A stretch of 43,130 bases of DNA from Candidatus Rokuibacteriota bacterium (GCA_016179875.1 JACPCH010000022.1:1-43130), one strand, 5' to 3'; counted from the stretch's first letter, positions 7,988 through 14,984 are shown. Notes: generated by a model not told the origin, from the sequence alone. Numbers and translations are program-made.

Positions 7988-8911
7988 ATGCTGAAGTTCG
8001 TCGTGCTACGGCTGGGCTCGATGGTCCCGCTCCTGTTCGGCGTGTCGGTCGCGGTGTTCTTCATGGTGCACCTGCTCCCGGGCGACCCCGTGCTCATCAT
8101 CCTGTCCGGGTCGGACGTGACGCCGAAACAGATCGAGCAGCTCCGTCACGAGCTCGGCCTCGACCTGCCCATCCACCAGCAGTACGTCCACTGGGTCACA
8201 AAAGCCCTCCACGGCGACCTGGGTCGGTCCATCCACACCCGCCGCCCGGTGCTCCAGGCAATCGTCGAGCAGGTCGGGGCGACGCTCCAGCTCGCGTTCG
8301 CCGCGCTGGGGGTGGCGGTCGTCGCCGGCGTCCTGATCGGCACCCTCGCCGCCCTCCGCCACAACACCTGGATCGATGCGGCGTCCATGGCCTTCGCCGC
8401 CTTCGGAATCTCGATCCCGCACTTCTGGCTGGGGTTGCTGCTGCTGTTCGTCTTCTCCTTCACGCTCGGCTGGGTGCCGGCGACGGGGACGGAGGGGCTG
8501 AAGCGCCTCGTCCTGCCCGCCGTCACGCTCGGCCTCATGTACGCGGCTGTCATCGCGCGCCTCGTCCGCTCGGGGCTGCTGGAGGTCATCCGCCAGGACT
8601 ACATCCGGACGGCGCGCGCGAAAGGGCTGGCGGAGCCGCGGGTGATCTTCGGCCACGCGCTCAAGAACTGCCTCATCCCCGTCGTCACGATCGTCGGCCT
8701 CCAGTTCGGCCACGCCATGGCGAACACCGTGATCATCGAGACGGTGTTTTCCCGGCAAGGGATCGGGCGGCTGGCCATCACCGCCATCCTCGAGAAGGAC
8801 TTCCCCGTCACGCAGGGCGTGATCCTCTTCATGTCGGTGATGTACCTCGCCGCCAACATGCTGGCCGACGTCGCCTACGCCTACCTGGACCCGCGGAGTC
8901 GCGAGCCATGA
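7988..8911 (+). CDS. Dipeptide-type ABC transporter permease (DppB-like)
   Basis: Inner-membrane permease of the peptide/nickel family, 307 aa with about six membrane spans. The N-terminal helix (MLKFVVLRLGSMVPLLFGVS), the VHLLPGDPV motif and the cytoplasmic EAA loop (DYIRTARAKGLAEPRVIFGHALKN) are all clear. It follows the binding protein by 27 nt, and its stop overlaps the ATG of the next permease (ATGA). No ATPase gene accompanies the pair, so it must borrow DppD/DppF-type subunits encoded elsewhere or be orphaned. Confidence 0.93.
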   Translation: MLKFVVLRLGSMVPLLFGVSVAVFFMVHLLPGDPVLIILSGSDVTPKQIEQLRHELGLDLPIHQQYVHWVTKALHGDLGRSIHTRRPVLQAIVEQVGATLQLAFAALGVAVVAGVLIGTLAALRHNTWIDAASMAFAAFGISIPHFWLGLLLLFVFSFTLGWVPATGTEGLKRLVLPAVTLGLMYAAVIARLVRSGLLEVIRQDYIRTARAKGLAEPRVIFGHALKNCLIPVVTIVGLQFGHAMANTVIIETVFSRQGIGRLAITAILEKDFPVTQGVILFMSVMYLAANMLADVAYAYLDPRSREP

Positions 8912-9756
8912 CGACGGGCGTAGGCGCCGGTGGACGATGGCGCAGCGTGCGCCGCAGTAAGACGATGGTGGTGGGTCTGGTGCTCGTCGCGGGGCTGGTC
9001 GTGATCGCGCTGGGCGCCGGCGTGCTGGCGCCGTACAGCCCGATCAAGGTCGATCCCCTGGCGGCGCTTCAGGCGCCGAGCACGACGCACATCATGGGCA
9101 CGGATCAGTACGGCCGCGACATCCTCAGCCGGGTCCTCCTCGGCTCGCGGCTTACCCTGATGGTGGGCCCGGCGGCAATCGCCATCTCGCTCTTCTTCGG
9201 GCTGCTGGCGGGAGTGGCCGCGGGCTACGTCGGGGGCCGGGTGGACACCGTGCTCATGCGCCTGGTCGACGTCATGCTCGCCTTCCCCGGTGTCCTGCTC
9301 GCGCTGGGGGCGATCGCGGTACTCGGCGTGGGGCTCATGAACGTCACCATCGCGATCGGTATCGCCTACGTCCCGAACTTCACGCGGCTGATCCGCGCCA
9401 CGGTGCTCTCGACGAAGCAGAACCTGTACGTCGAGGCCTCCCGCGCCATGGGCGCGCCCGCTCTCTACGTGGTCGCGCGGCACGTCCTGCCCAACATCAT
9501 GGCGCCGGTGCTCGTGCTCACGTCGTCCGCCATCGCGTGGGCCATCCTCACCGGCGCGGCGCTGAACTTCCTCGGGCTGGGGACGCAGCCGCCGACGCCG
9601 GAGTGGGGGGTCGATCTCAGCGAGGGCCGGAGCTACCTCGGCGCCGCCTGGTGGATGACCACCTTCCCGGGCGTGGGTATCATGCTGGCGGTCCTGGGCA
9701 CCAACCTCCTCGGCGACGGGCTGCGCGACGTGCTCGATCCCCGCCTGAAGGAGTGA
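8908..9756 (+). CDS. Dipeptide-type ABC transporter permease (DppC-like)
   Basis: Partner permease of the DppB-like protein. The long track ORF from 6709 is an out-of-frame artefact; the gene starts at the ATG at 8908, overlapping the previous stop, and encodes 282 aa. It has the DppC N-terminal helix, HIMGTDQYGRDILSR (a hallmark of this subfamily), the EAA loop (NLYVEASRAMGAPALYVVARHVLPN) and a C-terminal GTNLLGDGLRDVLDPR. After its stop the sequence degenerates into gene fragments where dppD and dppF would be expected. Whether ATPase genes were lost there cannot be decided, because none of the fragments looks like an ABC ATPase. Confidence 0.93.
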   Translation: MTTGVGAGGRWRSVRRSKTMVVGLVLVAGLVVIALGAGVLAPYSPIKVDPLAALQAPSTTHIMGTDQYGRDILSRVLLGSRLTLMVGPAAIAISLFFGLLAGVAAGYVGGRVDTVLMRLVDVMLAFPGVLLALGAIAVLGVGLMNVTIAIGIAYVPNFTRLIRATVLSTKQNLYVEASRAMGAPALYVVARHVLPNIMAPVLVLTSSAIAWAILTGAALNFLGLGTQPPTPEWGVDLSEGRSYLGAAWWMTTFPGVGIMLAVLGTNLLGDGLRDVLDPRLKE

Positions 9757-9888
9757 TCGCGCCTGTGACCGCCCCCGCGACCGGGCGGAGGCCATCGCCG
9801 CCCTCCCGGCCGGGGGCCCCCTGCTCGCCATCGACGACGGCCTCCTCATCCCCGTCGCCGATGGCCTCCGCGGAGAGGCGGACGACAC

Positions 9889-10059
9889 TCACCGAGTGGA
9901 GAGCCGGCTCCGAACTTGGTCGCGGCCTCCGCCCAGGACACGCCCAGGGCTACCCGCCATAACGGCCCGGGCACGGCGCTCGATCTCCTGGACCCACCCG
10001 CGTTCGTCGCGTGCAAGCTTGAGCGCTTCCCTGAGCAATCGATCGCCAATACTGGCCAT
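9889..10059 (-). pseudogene. Degenerate addiction-module antitoxin-like ORF
   Basis: From ATG 10059 the minus strand reads a 56-aa ORF with a helical N-terminus (LLREALKLARDERG) and WVQEIERRARAVMAG, followed by RDQVRSRL. This resembles the unstable antitoxin family (Unstab_antitox, addiction module component), whose C-terminus is typically W-x-x-E-[IL]-x-x-R-x-x-[EA] followed by GxxSWxEVRxRL. Compared with that pattern about 25 central residues are missing. The SWAE motif is present but in the +1 frame, so the ORF appears to carry a deletion and a frameshift. No toxin gene is adjacent. The assignment is tentative. Confidence 0.4.
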
Positions 10060-10124
10060 GAGCGCCCTCCTGATCCGGCCGGCGTGTGACCTCGAGCTCG
10101 AGCCGGCGGTTGTGGGCAGTGCGC

Positions 10125-10304
10125 CGAGCCCGACTGGTCTGCGTCGACCCCGAGCACTCGCGGCGCACGCGCCGGGCCTTCCTCGAGCGTTACGCTGACA
10201 CGGACACCCTCGTGATGCTGGCGCACTTCCCGGCGCCGTCGGTCGGGCGCGTCGTCCGCGCCGGCGCCGCGTGGCGCTTTGTCGTCCAGGACGATTGTCC
10301 ATGA
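10125..10304 (+). pseudogene. C-terminal fragment of an MBL-fold metallo-hydrolase
   Basis: In this frame RLVCVDPEHSRRTRRAFLER, then TDTLVMLAHFPAPSVGRVVR and WRFV match the C-terminal end of the metallo-beta-lactamase-fold hydrolases related to AHL lactonases, including the terminal HFPAP motif that supplies a late metal ligand. The HxHxDH metal-binding motif and the first two thirds of the protein are absent. The preceding in-frame residues (SSSSRRLW) do not belong to the family. It is a 5'-truncated relic with its natural stop at 10302-10304. Confidence 0.65.
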
Positions 10305-10324
10305 CGGCGAACGCGTAGGTCGGG

Positions 10325-10429
10325 GTGCCGAAGACCGAGCTCGATACGCCCGCGCTCCTCATCGACCTCCCGACGTTCGAGCGCAACCTGGAGACGATGC
10401 GGGCGCTGGCGGCCGGGGCCGGCGTCGTC
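10325..10429 (+). pseudogene. N-terminal fragment of a D-threonine aldolase/alanine racemase-fold protein
   Basis: From the GTG at 10325 the frame gives ELDTPALLIDLPTFERNLET followed by MRALAAGAGV, the standard opening of fold-III PLP enzymes such as D-threonine aldolase and 3-hydroxy-D-aspartate aldolase. Family resemblance ends at about residue 35, before the PLP-binding Lys region, and the rest of the 77-aa ORF is unrelated. It begins 20 nt after the MBL relic's stop, so the two were probably neighbours in a lost operon. Confidence 0.6.
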
Positions 10430-10535
10430 TACTTACGTTCGCCGGTTTTCCATCTGTTCCTTTCGCCACAGTGTCCGAAACGCTACGTGGTCCCCACGCC
10501 GCGCAGGCCCTCGAGCAAAGCGTCGGCAACCGTCG

Positions 10536-10917
10536 TCATCCTGCTTCGCGCAGCTTGAAGCGCTGGATCTTGCCGGTCGCGGTCTTCGGGAGCTGATCGA
10601 CATAGACGTACCAGCGCGGATACTTGTAGCGGGCCAAGCGGGCTTTGACGAGCGTTGTCAGCTCCGCCTCGAGCTCAGGACTGGGCCTGAAGCCCTGCTT
10701 GCGGACGAGGAGGGCCTTCGGCTTGATGAGACCGTGTTCGTCCGGGGCCCCGACCACCGCGGCCTCCAGCACTGCGGGGTGTTCGACGAGGACGTTCTCG
10801 ATCTCGATGGGCGAGACCCCCCCCCACTTTCAGCATGTCGTCCGATTGACCCACGAACCAGTAGATCCCGTCTGTATCGCGCCGTACCGTGTCCCAGAAC
10901 GTCGCACGATTCTTTTC
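10536..10917 (-). pseudogene. C-terminal fragment of a benzoate-CoA-ligase-type acyl-CoA synthetase, frameshifted
   Basis: Minus-strand pieces in two frames reconstruct the mobile C-terminal domain of an AMP-forming aryl-CoA ligase. RATFWDT, then DGIYWFVGQSDDMLKVGG lies in one frame. After a shift, SPIEIENVLVEHPAVLEAAV continues into PDEHGLIKPKALLV and finally LPKTATGKIQRFKLRE, which contains the family's catalytic Lys (PKTATGK). The shift coincides with a run of nine G (minus strand) at about 10817-10825; eight G would join the frames. The adenylation core is missing, and about ten residues upstream of the DG.YW motif also seem deleted. Confidence 0.7.
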
Positions 10918-11202
10918 GATCCATTTCACAGGCACGCCCGCCTTCATCGCCGCGAGGCCGAGGAGCACCATGTAGGGGTACATGCTGGTCTTGAGCCCAA
11001 AGCCGCCGCCGATATCGCCGGGGACGATGACGCGAACGCGGTCCTGCGGCATCCGCAGCGCTCGCGCGATCACGGTGTGGATGATGAAGGGGCCCTGGAA
11101 ATTCGCCCAGAGTGTCAGGAGGCGGGCGGCGGGGTCGTAGCTCGCGATCACCCCATAGGTTTCCATCGGGAAGTGGCTGTACCCCTGCAGCGCCTCCCCG
11201 AC
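10917..11202 (-). pseudogene. Internal fragment of a xanthine dehydrogenase-family molybdopterin subunit
   Basis: The minus strand encodes HFPMETYGVIASYDP, then LTLWANFQGPFI, VRVIVPGDIGGGFGLK and AMKAGVPVKWIE. This is the substrate/molybdopterin-binding segment of aldehyde oxidase/xanthine dehydrogenase large subunits, including the GGGFG loop. The family protein is about 750-800 aa; only about 95 residues survive. At the 3' side the frame continues without interruption into the aryl-CoA-ligase fragment, so the two relics form one chimeric ORF (track 10675..11253). Confidence 0.75.
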
Positions 11203-11262
11203 CTCGATCCCCCGACAGCGCCCGGGAAGGCCGAAACGGTCGCGTGATGACAATCCGCTGAC

Positions 11263-11316
11263 TCGCCCCTCGAACTTTCAGCTACTTACAGGTCGAAAAG
11301 GGAAACATGGGGCTAG
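11263..11316 (-). repeat. Right copy of the long-range imperfect inverted repeat
   Basis: Read on the minus strand this is CTAGCCCCATGTTTCCCTT, then CCTGTAAGTAGCTGA, then TTCGAGGGGCGA. It matches the left copy at 3819-3886 in the opposite orientation, with a deletion of about ten bases between the first two blocks. It borders the graveyard on one side and overlaps the stop codon of the small lipoprotein gene on the other. Confidence 0.65.
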
Positions 11317-11561
11317 GGCGCCGGCGTCACCGCGTACCCCTTGCGCTCCATGCAGCGGTTGAACGCCTCGCGGTCCACGCGCTGCGCGGGCAGGAGCGCG
11401 ATGCTGAAGCGGTCGAGCGCCTCCTTGCGGCAGGCGGTCATGTCGTGGTCGAGCCGCGCCGGCGTGAGCCCGGGCTTCTCGTAGATCCACTCCGGCGGCG
11501 TCGCGCACGCCGCGGCGGCGAGCGCGAGGGCGGCGAGCGCGCGGGCGGCGCGGCCGCTCAC
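11313..11561 (-). CDS. Small putative lipoprotein
   Basis: An 82-aa protein with a short basic N-terminus, a hydrophobic Ala/Leu core and a lipobox-like AAACATPP, so probably a membrane-anchored lipoprotein with acylated Cys near residue 19. The mature part contains MTACRKEAL and FNRCMERKGY, a two-Cys pattern common in small periplasmic proteins of unknown function that end in C-M-x-x-K-G-Y. The start is GTG at 11561, overlapping the stop of the upstream ABC_sub_bind gene by GTGA, so it is co-translated with it. The gene's stop codon lies inside the inverted repeat. Function unknown. Confidence 0.75.
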   Translation of the reverse strand: MSGRAARALAALALAAAACATPPEWIYEKPGLTPARLDHDMTACRKEALDRFSIALLPAQRVDREAFNRCMERKGYAVTPAP

Positions 11562-12550
11562 TGGAGCACCCGGTCGGCGCGCAGGAGCATCGCCGACGGC
11601 ACCGCGAGCCTGAGCGCGCGCGCGGCCCGGAGGTTCACGGTCAGCTCGAGCCGCTGCGGCCGCTCGACGGGGAGATCGGCGGGCCGCGCGCCGCGCAGGA
11701 GCTTGTCCACGAAGACCGCCACGCGGCGGAACGTGTCGGCCCACACGGCGCCGTAGGCGAGCAGGCCGCCGACGTCGGCGAACTCGGCCAGCGGGAACAC
11801 CGCCGGCAGGCGCTGGCGGCTCGCGAACGTCGCGAGCTGCCGGCGGCTCGCCTGGAAGAGCGTGTCGGTCGCGACGAACAGACCGCCGGGCTCGAGCTTG
11901 GCGATGGCCGCGAGGGCGGGCTTGAGCTCGCCGTCGCCGCGCGCCTCGACCGGGAGCAGCTCGACGCCGAGGCCGCGCGCCGCGGCCTGCGCGTCGCGCA
12001 GCTCGGCGGCCGCGCTGCGATTGTCGGGGTTCCACAGCACCGCGACGCGCGTGACGTGCGGCACGGCCTCCTTCAGCAGCTCGAGGCGCCGCGCGGCCAG
12101 CCCGGGCGCGGCGAGCGTGACGCCGGTGACGTTGCCGCCCGGCTGCGCGAGGCTCGCCACGAACCCGCTCGCCACCGGATCGTCGATGCTCGCCATGACG
12201 ATGGGAATCCGCGCCGTCGCCTTGCGCGCGGCCTCGATCGCCGGCGGGGTCGCGGCGACCAGCACGTTCACGCCGAGCCGCACCAGCTCCTCGGCGTGCG
12301 GCCCGTAGAGCGCGGGCTTGCCCTGGGCGTAGCGCTGCCAGAGCTTGAGCGACTCGCCGTCCACCCAGCCGGCGTCGCGCAGCGCCTGGCTCAGGACCGG
12401 CAGCGCGTCGGGCGTGGGCTCGTTGGCGAGATAGCCGACCCACGGCGGGCGCGGCCTGGCGCGGAGCGCGCCCGGCGTCCCGAGCCACGCCGCGGCGAGG
12501 AGCGCGAGCGCGCGGCGGCGCGGGATCAGGCGCGGGCGAGCGTCTCCCAC
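11558..12550 (-). CDS. ABC transporter substrate-binding protein, ABC_sub_bind (TrpX-like) family
   Basis: Exported binding protein of about 330 aa in the periplasmic-binding type I fold (family PF04392). A basic RRR followed by ALALLAAAWLG forms the signal sequence. Family landmarks are WVGYLANEPTPDALPVL, the VNVLVAATPPAIEAARKAT segment, IPIVMASIDDPVASGFV with QPGGNVTGV, and VAVLWNPDNRSA. Homologues usually sit with their own permease and ATPase; none is present here. It lies between the response-regulator gene (40 nt upstream) and the small lipoprotein, so it could serve as an orphan sensor or scavenging protein. The ligand is unknown. Confidence 0.88.
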   Translation of the reverse strand: MGDARPRLIPRRRALALLAAAWLGTPGALRARPRPPWVGYLANEPTPDALPVLSQALRDAGWVDGESLKLWQRYAQGKPALYGPHAEELVRLGVNVLVAATPPAIEAARKATARIPIVMASIDDPVASGFVASLAQPGGNVTGVTLAAPGLAARRLELLKEAVPHVTRVAVLWNPDNRSAAAELRDAQAAARGLGVELLPVEARGDGELKPALAAIAKLEPGGLFVATDTLFQASRRQLATFASRQRLPAVFPLAEFADVGGLLAYGAVWADTFRRVAVFVDKLLRGARPADLPVERPQRLELTVNLRAARALRLAVPSAMLLRADRVLQ

Positions 12551-12590
12551 GCCGCCACCAGGAGCGCGCGGCGCCGGGCCGCGTCGGGCG

Positions 12591-12980
12591 TCACGCGGGG
12601 CGCCGGCCGGCGACCGCCCCGACGATCGCGCGCAGCTCGGCGGCCTCGAACGGCTTGCGGACGAAGCGGTCGAAGCCGGAGGCGAGGATCTTCGGGATCT
12701 CGTCCTCGCCGACCGACGCCGAGATCGCCACCGCCGGCGTGCGCCCGCCGTCGCCGGCCGGCAGCGCCCGCACCTGGCGGATCAGCTCGTAGCCGTCGCC
12801 GCCGGGCATGCGGATGTCGCTCAGCAGCACGTCGGGCCGGGCGCGCGTGAACGACTGGAACGCCTCGCCGCCGGAGGCGACGGCGGTGACGGCCGCGCCC
12901 GCGTCGGCCAGCACCCGGGTGATGAGCAGGCGGATGCCGCGCTCGTCCTCCGCCACCAGGATCTTGAGGCCGCGCAGCAT
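12591..12980 (-). CDS. Single-domain response regulator (CheY-like receiver)
   Basis: A 129-aa receiver domain with nothing attached. The acidic pocket (VAEDE), phosphoacceptor Asp55 (LLSDIRMP), the Ser/Thr switch (AISAS) and conserved Lys in VRKPF are all in place, so it should be phosphorylatable. No histidine kinase is near, so the phosphodonor is elsewhere. It is the promoter-proximal gene of the minus-strand set with the ABC_sub_bind protein, and it is divergent from the NHLP-like peptide cassette across a 48-bp gap, leaving open a link to either side. Start is ATG 12980. Confidence 0.92.
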   Translation of the reverse strand: MLRGLKILVAEDERGIRLLITRVLADAGAAVTAVASGGEAFQSFTRARPDVLLSDIRMPGGDGYELIRQVRALPAGDGGRTPAVAISASVGEDEIPKILASGFDRFVRKPFEAAELRAIVGAVAGRRPA

Positions 12981-13010
12981 GCGGCGAGCCTATCAAACTG
13001 CCGGGGAAAT

Positions 13011-13019
13011 TGGTATGAT
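13011..13019 (+). promoter_or_regulatory. Extended -10 promoter for the peptide/cNMP/PqqD-M50 cassette
   Basis: TGGTATGAT is an extended -10 element (TGn then TATGAT), with only 9 nt between it and the ATG at 13029. No convincing -35 is seen. Transcription would start about 2-3 nt before the ATG, giving an essentially leaderless mRNA, in keeping with the lack of a Shine-Dalgarno sequence. Confidence 0.6.
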
Positions 13020-13028
13020 CCCCCCGCG

Positions 13029-13247
13029 ATGGCGCAGGGGTTGAAGGAGCTGGTCGGACGCGTGCTGCTCGATCCGGAATTCCTGGCTGAGTTCCAGCGC
13101 GCGCCCGAGCCGGTGCTGGCCCAGTACGAGCTGAACGACGACGAGCGCGCCAAGGTCCGCCAGGCGCTCGCCCGGCTCGCCTCGACGCCGTCGCACGAGC
13201 GGCGGCACGCGTTCAGGAACGCGCTGATCCGCCGCGTGGCCACCTAG
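13029..13247 (+). CDS. Small NHLP/Os1348-like leader-type peptide
   Basis: A 72-aa acidic-to-basic peptide with GLKELVGRVLLDPEFLAEF, then PEPVLAQYELNDDERAKV. The pattern (short helix, DPEF, a P..L..Y.L..eE turn) is that of the nitrile-hydratase-leader-like and Os1348-type small proteins that often act as RiPP precursors. The C-terminal third (STPSHERRHAFRNALIRRV) has no Cys and little Ser/Thr, so it is not a typical lanthipeptide core. It lies first in a three-gene unit, 16 nt before the cNMP-binding gene, and the third gene carries a PqqD-like domain that in RiPP pathways binds such leaders. Family membership is inferred from the motif. Confidence 0.65.
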   Translation: MAQGLKELVGRVLLDPEFLAEFQRAPEPVLAQYELNDDERAKVRQALARLASTPSHERRHAFRNALIRRVAT

Positions 13248-13263
13248 GCCGCGGGCGCCCGCG

Positions 13264-13764
13264 GTGCCCACGCCGTCCGAGACGCTCGCCTTTCTCCGTG
13301 ACGTCCGCCTGTTCGCCAGCTTCGCCGACGCCGACCTCGCCGCCGTCGGGAGCCGCCTGCGCGAGCGCTCGCTCCGGAAGGGCCAGGTCCTCTTCCGCGA
13401 GGGCGACCCGGGCGACGAGATGTTCGTCGTCTTCCGCGGCACGATGCTCGTGTCCAAGGCCATCACCACCAAGGTCGAGCAGGTGGTGGCGCGCGTCGAG
13501 CCGGGCGACTTCTTCGGTGAGATGAGCCTGCTCGACGGCTCGCCGCGCTCGGCCGCGGTGCAGGCGGAGACGGAGGCCGTGCTGTTCGTGTTCGGCCGCG
13601 AGGGCCTGCAGGCGCTCACCGACTCGGCGCCGCACGCCGCCGCCGCCTTCTTCTTCGCGATGGTGCAGGTCTTCATCGAGCGGCTGCGCCGCTCGACGAT
13701 GCAGGTGGCCGAGGCGACACGCTGGGGGCTGGAGGCGACCGGGCTCGACGTGGAGGGGCGATGA
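13264..13764 (+). CDS. Stand-alone cyclic nucleotide-binding domain protein
   Basis: A 166-aa protein that is almost entirely one Crp-type cNMP-binding domain (about residues 8-125) followed by a helix, with no DNA-binding HTH. The beta-roll reads LRKGQVLFREGDPGDEMFVV, and the phosphate-binding cassette reads GDFFGEMSLLDGSPRSAAV, keeping the Glu and Arg that hold the ribose and phosphate. It starts at GTG 13264 and its stop overlaps the next gene's ATG (ATGA), so it is coupled to the PqqD-M50 protein. It may sense a cyclic nucleotide and modulate that membrane protein. That role is inferred from context. Confidence 0.88.
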   Translation: MPTPSETLAFLRDVRLFASFADADLAAVGSRLRERSLRKGQVLFREGDPGDEMFVVFRGTMLVSKAITTKVEQVVARVEPGDFFGEMSLLDGSPRSAAVQAETEAVLFVFGREGLQALTDSAPHAAAAFFFAMVQVFIERLRRSTMQVAEATRWGLEATGLDVEGR

Positions 13765-14984
13765 CCGAGCGGCCCGCGCCGGCCAAGCTCGAGCTGCTCG
13801 TCCGCCGCGAGGACGGCGAGAGCTTCGAGCTGCGCGAGGTCGGCAGCGCGCTCGGGTTCATCAACTCGCGGCCGCAGCGCGTGCCGCCGGAATCGTACGA
13901 GCTGGCCGAGGTGAAGTCGCGGGTCGCCGGCGAGCGGCGCTATATCTTGAAGAATACGGCGACGGACCGGTTCCTGCTGCTCACCGCGCCCGAGAAGTTC
14001 CTGTGGGAGCAGATGGACGGCCACACGTCCATGCAGGAGATCGCGACCGCGTACGTGCTCCGGTACGGCGACTTCGACTTCGAGATCATCCCCAACCTCA
14101 TCCGCAAGCTCCAGCGCGCCCAGCTCCTGGTCCTCAAGATGACGTCGCGGCTGCGCCAGGCGCTCGAGCGCAACCGGGGCCGGCGGGTGGTGCGGGCCGT
14201 CGAGAAGACGCTGCTCGGGCTCGAGCGCCTCACGCTCGCGAGCCGCGACGTGCAGCCGTTCTTCCAGCGCCTGCACCGCTGGGGCGGCTTCCTGCTGTTC
14301 ACGCGGCCGGCGGCGGTCCTGTGGCTGGCGCTGGCCGTCGCCGGCGGCGTCGCCGCGGTCCGGCTCGGGCGCGACCTCGACGACGTGATGACGGGCTTCG
14401 GCGGCCACGCGGTGCGGGCGATCGTCACCGTCAAGCTCCTGTTCTTCTTCAGCATGGCCGCGCACCAGGTCGTCCACGGCCTGGCGTGCGTCCACTACCG
14501 CCGGCGCGTGCGCGAGTTCGGCTTCACGTTCCTGCACGGCTTCGTGCCGACCTTCTACGTGGACGTCACCGACATCTTCATGGCCGGCCGCCGGGCCCGC
14601 GTGGTCACGGCGGTCTCGGGCGCGCTCGTCCACCTGGTGCTCGGCGCCGCGTGGTTCCTGGTGGCGGCGCGCGCGCCGTGGGGCGGGTTCGTCCAGGCCT
14701 TCGCGGCCGCGTCGGGCATCATCCAGTGGCAGGCGCTGGTGATCTCGCTCTACCCGTTCTGCTTCATCGAGATGGACGGCTACCACGTCCTGGTGGACGC
14801 GCTCGGCGTGCCGACGCTCAAGCACGACGCGATCACGTACGCGAAGGCGCTCCTCGGCGGGCGCGGGCGGCTGGCGCACGGGCGGGAGGAGAGCCTGTGG
14901 CTCGGCTACATCGCGCTCTCGACCCTCTCCATCGCCGCCTTCATCGCCTTCAACGTCTGGCTGATCGTCAAGACGACGTCGTAA
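13761..14984 (+). CDS. PqqD-like domain fused to an M50-type membrane metalloprotease homologue (HQxxH)
   Basis: A 407-aa two-part protein. Residues about 50-118 form a PqqD-like winged helix (RFLLLTAPEKFLWEQMDGHT, then EIIPNLIRKLQRAQLL), the fold used as a RiPP recognition element. The rest has about five membrane spans with the layout of YydH-like M50 site-2 proteases. The zinc motif expected as HExxH reads His235-Gln-Val-Val-His239, so the catalytic Glu is replaced by Gln. The downstream metal Asp is kept as Asp339 (EMDGYHVLVD). It may be an inactive protease, a peptide carrier or a sensor. It closes the three-gene unit and its end overlaps the convergent gene by 17 nt. Confidence 0.8.
   Translation: MTERPAPAKLELLVRREDGESFELREVGSALGFINSRPQRVPPESYELAEVKSRVAGERRYILKNTATDRFLLLTAPEKFLWEQMDGHTSMQEIATAYVLRYGDFDFEIIPNLIRKLQRAQLLVLKMTSRLRQALERNRGRRVVRAVEKTLLGLERLTLASRDVQPFFQRLHRWGGFLLFTRPAAVLWLALAVAGGVAAVRLGRDLDDVMTGFGGHAVRAIVTVKLLFFFSMAAHQVVHGLACVHYRRRVREFGFTFLHGFVPTFYVDVTDIFMAGRRARVVTAVSGALVHLVLGAAWFLVAARAPWGGFVQAFAAASGIIQWQALVISLYPFCFIEMDGYHVLVDALGVPTLKHDAITYAKALLGGRGRLAHGREESLWLGYIALSTLSIAAFIAFNVWLIVKTTS

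Larger units (their letters stand above)
9757..11262. other. Gene graveyard: truncated fragments of several unrelated genes
   Basis: About 1.5 kb that contains no intact gene. Plus-strand pieces are an MBL-hydrolase C-terminus (10125-10304) and a D-threonine-aldolase-like N-terminus (10325-10429). Minus-strand pieces are an antitoxin-like ORF (9889-10059), a benzoate-CoA-ligase-type C-terminus (10536-10917) and a molybdopterin-subunit fragment (10917-11202). The first 130 nt (9757-9888) read in one plus frame as an open stretch with PAGGPLLAIDDGLLIPVADG, which looks like protein but which I cannot assign. The region ends at the right copy of the inverted repeat. The mixture suggests serial deletions or insertions in a once gene-bearing island. 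Confidence 0.75.

Noticed and set aside
6709-9756. 1015-aa plus-strand ORF
   Set aside because: Only the final 282 codons, from ATG 8908, are the DppC-like permease; the first part is an out-of-frame reading of the binding protein and DppB-like gene.
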